In this document: positions 33,040-42,605 of the stretch, piece after piece
Position numbering within the stretch: the stretch's first letter is position 1
Layout: the number at the start of each line of letters is the position of its first letter
Assembly (NCBI GenBank): GCA_022564995.1
Contig: JADFKK010000009.1
Coordinates: 1-55,517, forward strand
DNA: 55,517 nt
Direction: 5' to 3'
Source: Planctomycetota bacterium
Lineage (GTDB): Bacteria; Planctomycetota; Planctomycetia; Pirellulales; JADFKK01
The notes under the pieces: model-generated
Databases searched by the model: none
Seen by the model: the letters and a program-made list of their open reading frames with translations, nothing else
Told to the model about the DNA's origin: nothing
Position numbers and translations under genes: made by a program

Positions 33040-35481
33040 CTACTCATACAGAAAGTCGTGTTGGCGTAACAAATACGTCACGACGCCGCGCCAGGCGCGG
33101 AGCGTGTAATGGGGGTCGTCGAGGCGCTTTTTGTCAACTCGGTCGCAGGAGTAGCTGCCGCGCCGGTCGAGTCCCTTGGTCGCCTTCGCGTCGCTGACGA
33201 TTCCCGCGAACAACCGATAGGTTCGCTCAACTTCCGGGTCATCGTCCGCGTCGTCGCGCCCCAGCAGATGCTCGTGAAGATGCACGATCGCGCGGCGAAT
33301 CTGCGTTTCCGCTTCGGAGCTTTCGCCGGGCACGACAGTTAGTTCGATGTTGGGAAACAGCCTGCGCTCGGACGGTTTTCTTGAAAAATCGAGCGCGACG
33401 TTCTTGCAGGCGATGGCGTTCGACATGATGCGTTGGATGGCGCCCATCGCCCCGCTGGGATCGGTCATCCGCTCGGTGACTTCCTTGGAATCGATGCCGC
33501 CGTAGAGTATTTTCAGCTTGGCCTCTTTATCGGTGAGGCGGTTCCATTTCTGTCCGAACAGCGCGGTCAGTTTGCGTTCGAGTTGTTCGGGGGTCAACAT
33601 GCGAACCACGCCGACGTCGCCCAACTCGGCCTGGCGTCGCGGGTCTTTCACGGTCGCGGCCAGCCCACGGGCGCGATAAAACCGCGATTTCACCAACTCC
33701 TTGAACACAATCTTGAGATTGAATTTCGCCGCGGCAAATCGCGTCGCGATCTGTTCGATCTCGCCGCGCTGTGTGCGATAAGCCCGGCGCTTCGCCGAAA
33801 ACAGCGGGTCGTCGATGTCTTCCGGCGGCAACAGAGGCCGGCGGCCGGCGAGGATGTACCAGACATGCTTGACCATCGCCACGGCGAACCGCGGGTCTTT
33901 CGCGGTCCGCTCGCCCAGCCATTGCAACGATCGCCAACGCTCGTCCGTCGGCAGCTCCTCTTCCTGCAGCCCAGCTGTAAACATGTCCTTGTACCAACCG
34001 TCTTTGCGAGGGCCATAGATTCCCTTGCCGTCGACCACGTAAAAATCTTGAAACAATCCGGCGATCGGATCCATGACTTTGTGGCAGACAACACAGTCGG
34101 CAGCTTGCATGGTGGGAATCTCATACTGTGCGGTAATCGCCGCCGCATCGTTCACCCGCGGCGCCAGCGTCATGAGGTCAACACCAAGAAAATGCTTGAA
34201 ATACATTCTCACGCGCAGTCGATTCCGATTGGTCTCGGTCGTCGGATAACGCTTCAGATATTGAAACGAGGTTAGCAAGCCCGCGTGGGGATAGAATCCG
34301 GTGGGCGATTCCTGAACCTTTCGGCCGTTACGACTTTGCAATCTCTTGATCTTCGTGGGGATATATTCATAGGGGTCGTCAGGGTCTTTGAATTGGTCTC
34401 GCAATTCCTCAAACATCCCATAACCTCTCGACGTATACGGCGAAAGCATGGTGTAGTCGGCCGTGACGATTTCCGTGAACGGACGATCGTTGCGCACGAT
34501 GTACGTGATCAATTCGAGCGGCTCGCGGCGCATTCCCTCGCGGTAATCGCGGATCAGTTTCGTGTAGGCGATCATCTTGGGGTGAGAGTAGGGCAGTTCC
34601 TTCTTCTTTTCCGGGCTGAGACCTTTCCGCGGATCGCGATCTTGATACCAGAGCCTGGGTTTGAAGTGTTCATAGGAGAGAGCACTCTCGCCGCCCCCGT
34701 CGTAGCCGTAGGTCAGGAGAATATCGTTGAAGGCCTCCTGCAGGCGTTCGTAGAAGGCATCTTCGGTCATCACAGAATCAAGAATTTTGTCGATCGCTTT
34801 GAGGCCATCTTTTTCGACCGCCGCACGCTCTTTCCTGGTCGGCAGTCGCGCCGCAAGCGACAGGGTAAGACGCCGCAGCAAACGCCCCGGCGACATCATT
34901 TCGATTCCGTCGAAAAACGGCGGCGCGGCGTAATCGGCGATGGGCGGACCGATGTCCGGCTTGCCTTCGATGCGGCGCACGAAGCGGGTAAGAATTTTGT
35001 AGCCGGTCGAGTCGGCCTTGAGCACCTCTTTACCGCCATGATCGAGACCGCCGGCGATCTTCTGGAGCAGCCGCGACTTGCCGTCTTCCTGCGCGGTGGC
35101 CATCTGCCGAAAGGCTGCTCGATTGTGACGAATCGCCTCTTGGCGTGTTTGTCGATCGCGGGCCACATCTCGCAGCAGGAATTCGCTATCCGACGCATCG
35201 CCCTTGACGTTGTGACACTTCAAGCAAGTCCGCTCGCCGACCTTGCCCCAGACCTCGTCGACAAAAAAGTTATCGACGACAAAACAACTCGGTCCGCGAT
35301 GGTTCGCCTCGGATCGGCCGGCAGCTTTCTTTGCCGGGGGCTGCTTCGACGCGGGATCGCTTTGTTTATCATCCTCGTCACCGCCCAGCGCCGTTGAAAT
35401 CGTCGCGACGCCAAATTGCCACGACGCAACGAGCACGATCGAGAACGCTCCAGCAAGCAACGACCGATGGCGATTCAACAT
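33040..35481 (-). CDS. Planctomycete cytochrome-type protein with two CxxCH motifs (DUF1549/DUF1592-like)
   Basis: 813 aa. N-terminal export segment (LLAGAFSIVLVASWQFGVAT). Haem-c motifs: CLKCH at residues 86-90 and CVVCHKVMDPIAG near residue 460. Between them lie sequences resembling the planctomycete cytochrome/DUF families: RLLRRLTLSLAARLPTRKER, DAFYERLQEAFNDILLTYGY and VTADYTMLSPYTSRGYGMFE. These proteins usually pair with DUF1501 partners; their reaction is unknown. The ribosome site is weak. Gene order cytochrome-type then DUF1501 is the standard one. Confidence 0.85.
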   Translation of the reverse strand: MLNRHRSLLAGAFSIVLVASWQFGVATISTALGGDEDDKQSDPASKQPPAKKAAGRSEANHRGPSCFVVDNFFVDEVWGKVGERTCLKCHNVKGDASDSEFLLRDVARDRQTRQEAIRHNRAAFRQMATAQEDGKSRLLQKIAGGLDHGGKEVLKADSTGYKILTRFVRRIEGKPDIGPPIADYAAPPFFDGIEMMSPGRLLRRLTLSLAARLPTRKERAAVEKDGLKAIDKILDSVMTEDAFYERLQEAFNDILLTYGYDGGGESALSYEHFKPRLWYQDRDPRKGLSPEKKKELPYSHPKMIAYTKLIRDYREGMRREPLELITYIVRNDRPFTEIVTADYTMLSPYTSRGYGMFEELRDQFKDPDDPYEYIPTKIKRLQSRNGRKVQESPTGFYPHAGLLTSFQYLKRYPTTETNRNRLRVRMYFKHFLGVDLMTLAPRVNDAAAITAQYEIPTMQAADCVVCHKVMDPIAGLFQDFYVVDGKGIYGPRKDGWYKDMFTAGLQEEELPTDERWRSLQWLGERTAKDPRFAVAMVKHVWYILAGRRPLLPPEDIDDPLFSAKRRAYRTQRGEIEQIATRFAAAKFNLKIVFKELVKSRFYRARGLAATVKDPRRQAELGDVGVVRMLTPEQLERKLTALFGQKWNRLTDKEAKLKILYGGIDSKEVTERMTDPSGAMGAIQRIMSNAIACKNVALDFSRKPSERRLFPNIELTVVPGESSEAETQIRRAIVHLHEHLLGRDDADDDPEVERTYRLFAGIVSDAKATKGLDRRGSYSCDRVDKKRLDDPHYTLRAWRGVVTYLLRQHDFLYE

Positions 35482-35593
35482 GGTTCAACCGTCTGTTGAA
35501 AAAGTAGAGGGCAGGGATTGTACCGCGATTATAACATGTTGAGCTTGGCCCGTGTCTAGTGCGTGATTGTCCCCTGCACCTGTATGGTAATAA

Positions 35594-35608
35594 CTTGCCG
35601 TTAAACGA
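35594..35608. repeat. Half copy of the GTTTAACGGCAAG family
   Basis: CTTGCCGTTAAACGA matches one arm of the elements at 16728-16809 and 28776-28857. The second arm is absent. Confidence 0.6.
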
Positions 35609-35639
35609 AGTGCTGGACTCTGTTGAAAACGAGGTTCCG

Positions 35640-35916
35640 CTACCCCAGCGGCTCGAACAGCACGGTGCTGGCGGTGAAGCCGTGGAGGAAGTTCTGACCG
35701 CCGATGGGACCGATTTCGCCTTGGGCGAAGAAGCCGGCGAGCGGGATGTCGCCAAAGATTTTTCCATCTACTTCGCGACGATACACGATCGCCGTTTGAC
35801 AGATCGGTCACCAGGAAGCGGCGATCGGTACGTCGCCCAACGTGTCGTTGAGCAACTCGAACCCCAGGGCGTGAATCGGATAGGCGCGCGCGTGTTTGCT
35901 CTTGAAAGTGCTCGCC
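35640..35916 (-). pseudogene. Composite remnant: DUF3179 fragment joined to a FIST_C C-terminal fragment
   Basis: On the minus strand, immediately after the sigma gene's stop, a frame reads HARAYPIHALGFELLNDTLG, DVPIAASW, then TGA (35808-35810), then [18 protein letters not shown]. This is DUF3179 sequence, where the TGA stands at the first Cys of its CPxC motif. Without a frame change it passes into [20 protein letters not shown] and [21 protein letters not shown], the typical C-terminus of FIST_C sensory proteins. Neither half is complete, so this is a junction of two dead genes made by deletion. Confidence 0.7.
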
Positions 35917-36579
35917 CTAGCGAGGCAATTTCGCATCGATCTCCGCGGATTCGGTCCAGGCTTGACCGAGGGTGAGAATGGCCGCGTGCATGCGGCTCTT
36001 CACGGTGCCAACCGGGATATCGAGAATCTCGGCTGCTTCGCGATATTTCAGATTCTGAAAATAGACCAGCACAACGACCGCACGCAGCGGGTCGGGTAAC
36101 TGATCCACGTTACGGCGAACCCGCCGGCGACGTTCATTGGCGATTGAGCGTTCGACGGGATCCGGCTCACCGGCGGTCAGCAGGTCGACCAACCCGCTCT
36201 CGTTGTCTTCGGCCGGCGCGCGGCCGGTGCGGTCAAGACTTACCATGCGATGACGCTTGTTGCGCCGCTGATGGTCGATCGCTTGATGCGTCGCAATCGT
36301 GTAGAGCCAGGGTCGGAACTTACGCCGCTCGTCAAACTGGGCGCACTTTAGATGCACCTGGAGAAATGATTGTTGAAAAACGTCCTCGGCCGCCTCAGCG
36401 CTGCCGAGGTAACGCCGCAAGTAGCTGTACAGTTCCCGCTCGTAGCGGTGGACCAACTGGTCGAACGCTCGACGTTCGGCTCGGTGACGGTAGCGAAGCA
36501 GCAATTGCTCGTCGCTGGCCGCCGAGACATCGCTCGCGCCCATCGTGTCGGATCGTGTTTTTCCAAGCGCACTGTTCAT
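35917..36579 (-). CDS. ECF-type RNA polymerase sigma factor
   Basis: 220 aa. Region 2 at about 25-95 (HRAERRAFDQLVHRYERELY, EDVFQQSFLQVHLK, FRPWLYTIATHQAIDHQRRN). Region 4 at about 155-205 (LPDPLRAVVVLVYFQNLKYR, EAAEILDIPVGTVKSRMHAA). The start is uncertain: ATG at 36579 or 36543, neither with a good ribosome site. No anti-sigma gene adjoins; the DUF3179/FIST remnant downstream shows the original neighbour was lost. The DUF547 gene is divergent. Confidence 0.85.
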   Translation of the reverse strand: MNSALGKTRSDTMGASDVSAASDEQLLLRYRHRAERRAFDQLVHRYERELYSYLRRYLGSAEAAEDVFQQSFLQVHLKCAQFDERRKFRPWLYTIATHQAIDHQRRNKRHRMVSLDRTGRAPAEDNESGLVDLLTAGEPDPVERSIANERRRRVRRNVDQLPDPLRAVVVLVYFQNLKYREAAEILDIPVGTVKSRMHAAILTLGQAWTESAEIDAKLPR

Positions 36580-36917
36580 TTTTTCGCGACACGATTGGAG
36601 GACTGGTGTTTTCTCGCCTCACTTCGCATGGGACGACGCTTGAGGGGCAGATAACCTTACAGGCCGATTTCAAAAAAATTGGGAAGCGTGTGAATGTCCT
36701 GCGAATTCAACCGGCCAATTCGCACGGCGACAGACGCATGCAATGCCAGCGGTCACGGCGACGATTCGTCTCTTTTTCCGCCTTTTGTCGCCAGCGTATT
36801 CGACCTCACAGAATCTGTCGCCCGTTTTGACGATGATTGCCGCATCACGTCGCGTGTTGTATTCACGGATGAAGATCGATTCCCCTCACGCTCTCTGGCA
36901 AAGAGAAAGGCACTATT
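36580..36917. other. Intergenic stretch between divergent sigma and DUF547 genes
   Basis: About 340 bp. Open frames on the plus strand here lack motifs. It must hold both promoters, but no clear box could be assigned. Confidence 0.4.
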
Positions 36918-37796
36918 ATGTCCCCTGTTGTTACGCTGCCTGCTTTCCGTATCGCTGTTTCTGTGCTTTTCTTCGGCGGCTTATGCCTGTTTGCCGCGTC
37001 GGATGCTCTGGCCGGAAAGCCCGTCTATGTCGGCGGCAATGTTCCTGCCGAGCGGCGGGTGTCGATGGACCGCTACGATCACGCGGCCTGGGACGCCCTG
37101 CTAACGAAATACGTCGACACCGCGGGCAACGTCGACTACACCGCCTGGAAACGCTCGCCCGAGGACATCCGGGCGCTCGAGGGCTATCTGGGATCGCTGT
37201 CCTACGCCGGCCGCGGCATTCGCGCCAGCCGCGAGGCCACGATGGCCTATTGGATCAACGCCTACAACGCGGTGACCGTCAAGGGCATCCTGCGAGAATA
37301 TCCCACCAGCAGCATCCGCAACCACACGTCGAAGGCGTTCGGCTACAACATCTGGAAAGACCTGCAACTGGTGGTCGACGGGGCGGGTATTTCGCTCGAA
37401 GACATCGAACACAAAGTTCTCCGCAAGATGAACGAGCCGCGGATTCACTTCGCCATCGTGTGTGCCTCGAAGAGCTGCCCCCGGCTGCTGAACCGAGCCT
37501 ACACCGCCGCTGACCTGGAGAAGCAATTGACTACCAGCACGCGGGCGTTCTTTGCCAGCGGGGCGAACTTTCGTTATGATGCCGGCAGCGGGAAGATGCA
37601 GCTCTCCACGATCCTCAAATGGTTCGCCAGCGACTTCGGCCGTGACCAGGCCGCCCAGCTCAAGACCATCGCCCCCTACCTGCCCACCAAAGCAGCCTGG
37701 CAAGCGGCCAACGCCGGCCGCGTCCGCGTGTCGCACCTAGACTACGACTGGAGCCTGAACGATCAGGCCACGGCCCGGCGCAGTGTCCGAAGGTAG
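36918..37796 (+). CDS. Secreted DUF547 protein
   Basis: 292 aa, AAAGG before ATG. Signal peptide (IAVSVLFFGGLCLFAASDAL then AGK). The DUF547 core runs from about 55 to 240: LLTKYVDTAGNVDYTAWKRS, MAYWINAYNAVTVKGILREY and IHFAIVCASKSCPRLLNRAY. The conserved WINAYNA, the HFAIVCAS segment and the CP motif are present. DUF547 proteins have a papain-like relation with unknown substrate. The gene is followed by a palindromic repeat and the phosphate transporter. Confidence 0.9.
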   Translation: MSPVVTLPAFRIAVSVLFFGGLCLFAASDALAGKPVYVGGNVPAERRVSMDRYDHAAWDALLTKYVDTAGNVDYTAWKRSPEDIRALEGYLGSLSYAGRGIRASREATMAYWINAYNAVTVKGILREYPTSSIRNHTSKAFGYNIWKDLQLVVDGAGISLEDIEHKVLRKMNEPRIHFAIVCASKSCPRLLNRAYTAADLEKQLTTSTRAFFASGANFRYDAGSGKMQLSTILKWFASDFGRDQAAQLKTIAPYLPTKAAWQAANAGRVRVSHLDYDWSLNDQATARRSVRR

Positions 37797-37798
37797 AC

Positions 37799-37874
37799 GT
37801 AGGTTATGCTTTAGCATAAAAAGCGTGTCCGCGGTGGTATTGGGTAGGCTCTGTTATGCTGAAGCATAACCTAC
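37799..37874. repeat. Inverted repeat between DUF547 and PiT genes
   Basis: 20-bp arms GTAGGTTATGCTTTAGCATA (37799-37818) and its complement with one mismatch (37855-37874). It could function as a bidirectional terminator or be a mobile palindrome. Confidence 0.9.
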
Positions 37875-37913
37875 GGTGCCGACGGAGTCCCTCCCGCTTT
37901 CCAGGACGAGACC

Positions 37914-39023
37914 ATGATTCTTGTCGTCATCATTTTGGCCGCTTTGTGCCTGGCGTATGCCAACGGCGCGAACGACAATCTCAAGGGCGTGGCCACGCTG
38001 CTGGGCAGCGGCACGACAAACTATCGCGGCGCGGTCGTTTGGGCTACCGTCACGACGCTGCTCGGCTCGCTGACGGCCGTGTTTCTGGCAGGCACGCTGC
38101 TGAAGAGTTTCAGCGGCAAGGGATTGGTCGCCGACCACCTCGTGGCCGACCCCAGCTACGGCGCCGCGGTGGCGCTGGGCGCCGGGCTGACCGTGCTGCT
38201 GGCCACCCGCCTGGGGATGCCGATTTCGACGACGCATTCGTTGGTCGGGGCCCTGGTCGGCGCCGGTTGGGCTGCCGGTTCGACGATCGACGTCGCGCGG
38301 CTCGGCCAAGGTTTCTTCGTTCCGCTGCTGCTCAGCCCGCCACTGGCCATTCTGGCAACGGTCGCCTGTTACGTAATGTTCCGCGGGGCGCGCCGCCGCC
38401 TGGGCGTCGTCGAGCAGACTTGTTTTTGCGTCGGCAAGCAAGTGATCGAGACCGTGCCGGTGTTGAACAACGGCGCAGCATTTCAACGCGTCGAGCAGTT
38501 GTCCGTAAGCCTCGGCGACTCGGTTACCTGCCAAAATCGCTACCAAGGAAAGCTCCTCGGAATCGAGGCCGCCGCCGTGCTCGACCGCCTGCACTATCTC
38601 TCCTCCGGCATGGTGTGCTATGCCCGCGGGCTGAACGACACACCGAAGATTGCCGCCGTGCTGCTGTTGGCCCAGCTCAGCGGCTTCGGCAGCACCGCAC
38701 TGGTCGGGTTGGCCATCGCCGCCGGCGGCGTCTTCAGCGCCCGCAAAGTGGCCGAGACGATGAGCCAAAAGATCACCTCAATGAATCACGGACAGGGCTT
38801 CGCGGCCAATCTGGTCACCGGCCTGATTGTCATCGGGGCCAGCCGCCTGGGCCTGCCCGTCTCGACGACCCACGTCAGTTGCGGCTCGTTGTTCGGCATC
38901 GGTGCCGTCACCGGTCAGGGACACCCCTCAATGATCGGCAAGATCCTCGGCGCCTGGGTCATCACGCTGCCGGTCGCGGCGGTCTGGGGCGCCATCGGTT
39001 ATTGGGTTCTGAAACAAGCATGA
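37914..39023 (+). CDS. PiT-family inorganic phosphate transporter
   Basis: 369 aa, highly hydrophobic, about ten membrane segments. The two PiT signature repeats are present: AYANGANDNLKGVATLLGSG near residues 14-33 and ARGLNDTPKIAAVLLLAQ near 240, each followed by a PISTTHSLVGALVGAGW / PVSTTHVSCGSLFGIG motif. The family carries out cation-coupled phosphate uptake. A cytoplasmic loop of about 70 residues (155-225) separates the halves. No PhoU-like partner gene is adjacent. Confidence 0.9.
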   Translation: MILVVIILAALCLAYANGANDNLKGVATLLGSGTTNYRGAVVWATVTTLLGSLTAVFLAGTLLKSFSGKGLVADHLVADPSYGAAVALGAGLTVLLATRLGMPISTTHSLVGALVGAGWAAGSTIDVARLGQGFFVPLLLSPPLAILATVACYVMFRGARRRLGVVEQTCFCVGKQVIETVPVLNNGAAFQRVEQLSVSLGDSVTCQNRYQGKLLGIEAAAVLDRLHYLSSGMVCYARGLNDTPKIAAVLLLAQLSGFGSTALVGLAIAAGGVFSARKVAETMSQKITSMNHGQGFAANLVTGLIVIGASRLGLPVSTTHVSCGSLFGIGAVTGQGHPSMIGKILGAWVITLPVAAVWGAIGYWVLKQA

Positions 39024-39318
39024 AATGATCCGAATCGGCAAGGGAGCCGTTCGCGCACGACGGCCCATTGATCGTGTCGCAGCGTATGACGAGTGGATGA
39101 AACTCCATGTTCTCCGCGCGAGCGACTCGGGTCATCCTTGATTTAATTCAGCAGCGGTCTTACGATAGGGGCGAACAACCCTTTGTCGTGCCCGCACTGC
39201 AAATACCCTTGAAATACACGCGCGAATGGTCGGCTGACAATCCGACTTGATTCACGACACCGGTTGTTGAACGCCGAACACTGACGAGTGGTCGCCATGG
39301 CGCCTGTGGGGGGCGGCA

Positions 39319-40596
39319 ATGTTAAACGACTCGGAAAAGACGAAAGCACAGCTCATCGAAGAACTCGTGTCGCTGCGGTTCCGCGCGGCCCATCCTGAAT
39401 TAAAAAGAGACCTGCAGCACAGCTATCTTCCGGTCAAGTCCGATGACGGGACCGTCGTGGGCATAAGCTGCGTTGTTCAGGATCTCACCGACAGCAAGCG
39501 GGCGCACGAGTCGCTTCGCTTGACACAGTTTGCCCTCGACCACGCCGCCGATCCCGTCTATTGGGTCCGCCACGACGGCCGAATCTTCTACGCGAACCAC
39601 GCGGCCTGTGAATCGTTGGGCTACTCCCGCGACGAACTGCTGTCGATGTCGGTGTCCGAAATCGATCCAGATTTTCCCGCGGAAGCCTGGCCGGCACACT
39701 GGCAGGCGTTGAAGCAGTCCGGTCGCTCGACATTCGAGGCCCATCACCAGACCAAGCGCGGACGCGTGTTCCCTGTCGAGATCACGACCAACTATCTAAC
39801 CGATGGGCCGCACGAATTCATTTGGGCCTTTGTTCATGACATCACGGAACGCAAGCGGGCGGAGAACGTCCTTCGGCAGCGAGAAATGGAACTGGCCCAC
39901 GTGGCCCGGTTGAGCATGCTGGGCGAAATGGTGGCGGGCGTCGTACACGAAGTCGGTCAGCCGCTGTACTCGATCGGGAACTTTTCCAAAGCCTGCGAAA
40001 ATCACATCGAGCAAAACGAACCCGTGGAAACGGAGAAGCTATCGCACTGGCTTGCCGAGATTTCTGCTTGCGTCCGGCGGAGCAAGGAAATTCTGTCTCG
40101 ACTGAAGGGATTCGCCCGGAAAGGCGCTCCGCAACCCAAGGCACTTTCGATCGACCGAGCGATAGGTGAATCGATCAAGATGTTTGAATTCGAACTTCGC
40201 AGACACAACGTCGCCGTCGACTACGATCGAGTCGAGGGAATCGTGGTTCTCGCCGATGACGTTCAAGTGCAGCAAGTATTAACCAACCTGATTCGCAATG
40301 CCTGTGAGTCGTTTAACGCCTCGGGCAGCGAAGACTCGCGATTGACGATTCGAACGAAGAGTCGCGACGGATTCTGTGACGTGAGTGTCGAGGACAATGG
40401 ACCGGGCATGAATGAGGAGCAAATCGAACGAGCGTTTCAGTCGTTTTTTACGTCCAAGGCCAGCGGGCTTGGGTTGGGATTGGCAATCAGCAAGACCATC
40501 GTAGAGGGCCATGGCGGTAAGATCGCGATCGTGCCGAATCGCCACCGAGGGATCACTTGCCATTTCACCTTGCCGTTAGCACGGGGAGATGAATGA
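39319..40596 (+). CDS. PAS-domain sensor histidine kinase (soluble)
   Basis: 425 aa, no membrane segment. The first 60 residues look like the tail of a PAS/PAC unit (SYLPVKSDDGTVVGISCVVQ, DLTDSKRAHESL), perhaps a shortened first PAS. A complete PAS-PAC lies at about 67-185 (PVYWVRHDGRIFYANHAACE ... VHDITERKRAEN). The HisKA phosphoacceptor is H210 in VVHEVGQPLYSIGNFSKACE. The ATPase domain has the N box (VLTNLIRNACESF), G1 (VEDNGPGMN) and G2 (GLGLGLAISKTIVEGHGG). No intact response regulator follows; a regulator tail remnant lies at 42258. Input signal unknown. Confidence 0.9.
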   Translation: MLNDSEKTKAQLIEELVSLRFRAAHPELKRDLQHSYLPVKSDDGTVVGISCVVQDLTDSKRAHESLRLTQFALDHAADPVYWVRHDGRIFYANHAACESLGYSRDELLSMSVSEIDPDFPAEAWPAHWQALKQSGRSTFEAHHQTKRGRVFPVEITTNYLTDGPHEFIWAFVHDITERKRAENVLRQREMELAHVARLSMLGEMVAGVVHEVGQPLYSIGNFSKACENHIEQNEPVETEKLSHWLAEISACVRRSKEILSRLKGFARKGAPQPKALSIDRAIGESIKMFEFELRRHNVAVDYDRVEGIVVLADDVQVQQVLTNLIRNACESFNASGSEDSRLTIRTKSRDGFCDVSVEDNGPGMNEEQIERAFQSFFTSKASGLGLGLAISKTIVEGHGGKIAIVPNRHRGITCHFTLPLARGDE

Positions 40597-40677
40597 TGCA
40601 TGAATCGGCTACCGTGTTCATTATCTCTGACCACTAATTCCTCATTCACAACGAAGACGGTCGCCATCCGGTCGGGT

Positions 40678-41880
40678 TCACTGGACATGACGGTCGTCCA
40701 GCGGAATGGTGAATCCGAACGTCACTCCGCGACCCGTGTTCGGTTTCGCCCCTAGCCTTCCACGATGTGCTTTAATAATAGACCGGCTGATCGGCAATCC
40801 CATGCCCATGCCTTCTTGCTTTGTTGAAAAAAAAGCCGTGAAAACTTGCTCCAACTCATCTTGAGAAAGACCTTTTCCGACATCGCTCACGGTCACTTCG
40901 GCATAGCCGTCTGGGAGAATCCGAGACGACACGGTCACTTCACGTTGACCGGACGGCGTCTCCTGCATGGCGTCCACGGCGTTGCGAATCAGGTTTACCA
41001 GAACTTGTTGAATCTGAATCTCGTCGACCAGAACAGTCAGATGCCCCGATTTCGTTCGCATTCAAAACTCGCAATCGTAGGGCCGGTTCTCTTCCAGGTG
41101 CAGCCGAATCGCTTCGCGAACATCCGCACGGTCCTCAGGATGCAGTAACGCGAGAAACTCGTCGAATGTTGCCTCAATCTCATCCTCTCCGTAGCCCAGT
41201 AATTCCTTGAATCGAGGTGACCAGTACCCTCTTCCTGTTTCGAGATCCGCGTCCCACAAGCCGCCCGAGGTGCCGCGAACCGCTAAGTCCAATCTTTCTT
41301 CGCTTGCCCGAAGTGTCTCATTCGCCGCAACAAGCTGTTCGGTTCGCCGGACGACTTGTTTCTCCAAGTCGTCGTAGGCATGTTTTCGTGCTTGCTCCGC
41401 GGCTTTACGGTCGGTAATGTCCACGGCCATGCTCAAAACCAGCCGTTTGCCGTCGGGCGTTGTACCCAGTGGAGCGGAACTGAAGTCCCAGACCCGCTTA
41501 TCGCCGCTGCGGGTGGTCAACTCGAACTCTCCTTCATGCACGCGGCGGTTGTGCGTGTAGAGTCGATCGATCCGCAATTTGGCCACGGCCATTCTTTGAC
41601 CGTAAGCCCGCTCGGTCCAAGCAGTTATGGTGGGAATTTGGCTGGGATCATAACCCGTCAACTCCGTCCAAACGCGGTTCGTTTTGTGAACGGTGCCGTC
41701 TTCGGCATGGATCATGATCGGAAACGGCGCATCGTCGATCGCACGCGCGAATCGCAACTCTTTTTCCTGCAGGTCGGAGCACATGAGGTTGAATGTCCGC
41801 GTCAGTTGCCCCAGTTCGCCGTCGTCGGAAACCGGGAGATCCTTGGTCAGCCTGCCCCTATCCGGCGCGCCGCATCCATT
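40678..41880 (-). pseudogene. Wrecked histidine kinase (HAMP-PAS-PAS, stop, ATPase tail)
   Basis: On the minus strand a frame carries an HAMP-like end (DDGELGQLTRTFNLMCSDLQ), a PAS-PAC (AIDDAPFPIMIHAEDGTVHK ... VDITDRKAAEQAR) and a second PAS (LWDADLETGRGYWSPRFKEL). It ends in RPYDCEF-TGA at 41062-41064. The same frame continues as MRTKSGHL, which is where a PAS would go on, then jumps to LVDEIQIQQVLVNLIRNAVD, the start of an ATPase domain, ending ISRSIIKAHRG ... TFGFTIPL. The end of PAS 2 and the whole phosphoacceptor domain are gone. The N-terminal membrane part beyond about 41880 is unrecognisable. Confidence 0.8.
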
Positions 41881-42257
41881 TCCTTTTGCACGCATTATAA
41901 CAAATCGGTCCAAAAGCCGCCATCCGCGAGCGCGCGGCGAACCGGTTCGGGCGAAATTCCTTACGCGGACTGAGGTGCCACCGTTTTTTGTACCGTGAGC
42001 AGACGGAACGGGCGACTCGAAAAAAGCTGATCCGCCCTGAAATCGATGCTCCAACACTCATTGCTTTTCGTGGAGGTTGGTCGAGGCACGCACACCAGGC
42101 AACTCCGGTTACGTCGCGGACGTTTGCGTCGCATTTGCCCCTCTTCCTTAGCTTTGCACACGAAGAGTCGCCGTGCCGGTGGGCCTTTTCTCGCGGTCAA
42201 CGGTTCGGCAATACCCGAATCGCCGCTCCGACATCGAAAAGGGCCGAGTTCGTCTCG

Positions 42258-42416
42258 ATGGAAAAAATCGAACGACGATACATTTTTCATGTTCTGAAAG
42301 CGTTTGGGGGCAACCGTACTGAGACGGCCGAAGTCCTTGGCCTGGCCCGCAAAACGCTGTACCGCAAGCTGCAAAGTTACGGAGCGACTGGTGACGACGG
42401 TACAGTGATGATTTGA
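42258..42416 (+). pseudogene. C-terminal HTH remnant of an NtrC-type response regulator
   Basis: The peptide MEKIERRYIFHVLKAFGGNR then TETAEVLGLARKTLYRKLQS is the Fis-type helix-turn-helix that ends NtrC-family regulators. The upstream receiver and ATPase domains are missing; the same frame before 42258 is not protein-like. It probably was the partner of one of the two adjacent kinases. Confidence 0.7.
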
Positions 42417-42555
42417 GCAAAGCCGCTCCGAATTCCGCTCCCGCCGATGACAATCAGGTCTGCTCCCATCTCGCACGCTCGATGAGCGATCTCAACCGGC
42501 GCTACACTAAATTCGACAGGTAGCTGTCTCAAAACTATTGACACATTCCAGAGCG
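42412..42555 (-). pseudogene. Possible universal-stress-protein fragment
   Basis: On the minus strand the frame reads VLRQLPVEFSVAPVEIAHRA then CEMGADLIVIGGSGIRSGFA. The GADLIVIGGSG part resembles the ATP-binding end of UspA-type proteins (usually DLIVMGxxGxxG). No intact start or end is present. Confidence 0.35.
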
Positions 42556-42605
42556 GAGATTCGTTGAGCTGCCGTCGCAGAAAAGCGCGTCGACTATCGC
42601 CGGAC

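Noticed and set aside
34285..35397. 370-codon plus-strand frame
   Set aside because: Antisense to the cytochrome-type gene with its two CxxCH motifs.
35808..35810. TGA as selenocysteine in DUF3179 CPxC motif
   Set aside because: The surrounding gene is an incomplete chimera, so a nonsense change in a dead gene is more likely; kept only as a check in the findings.
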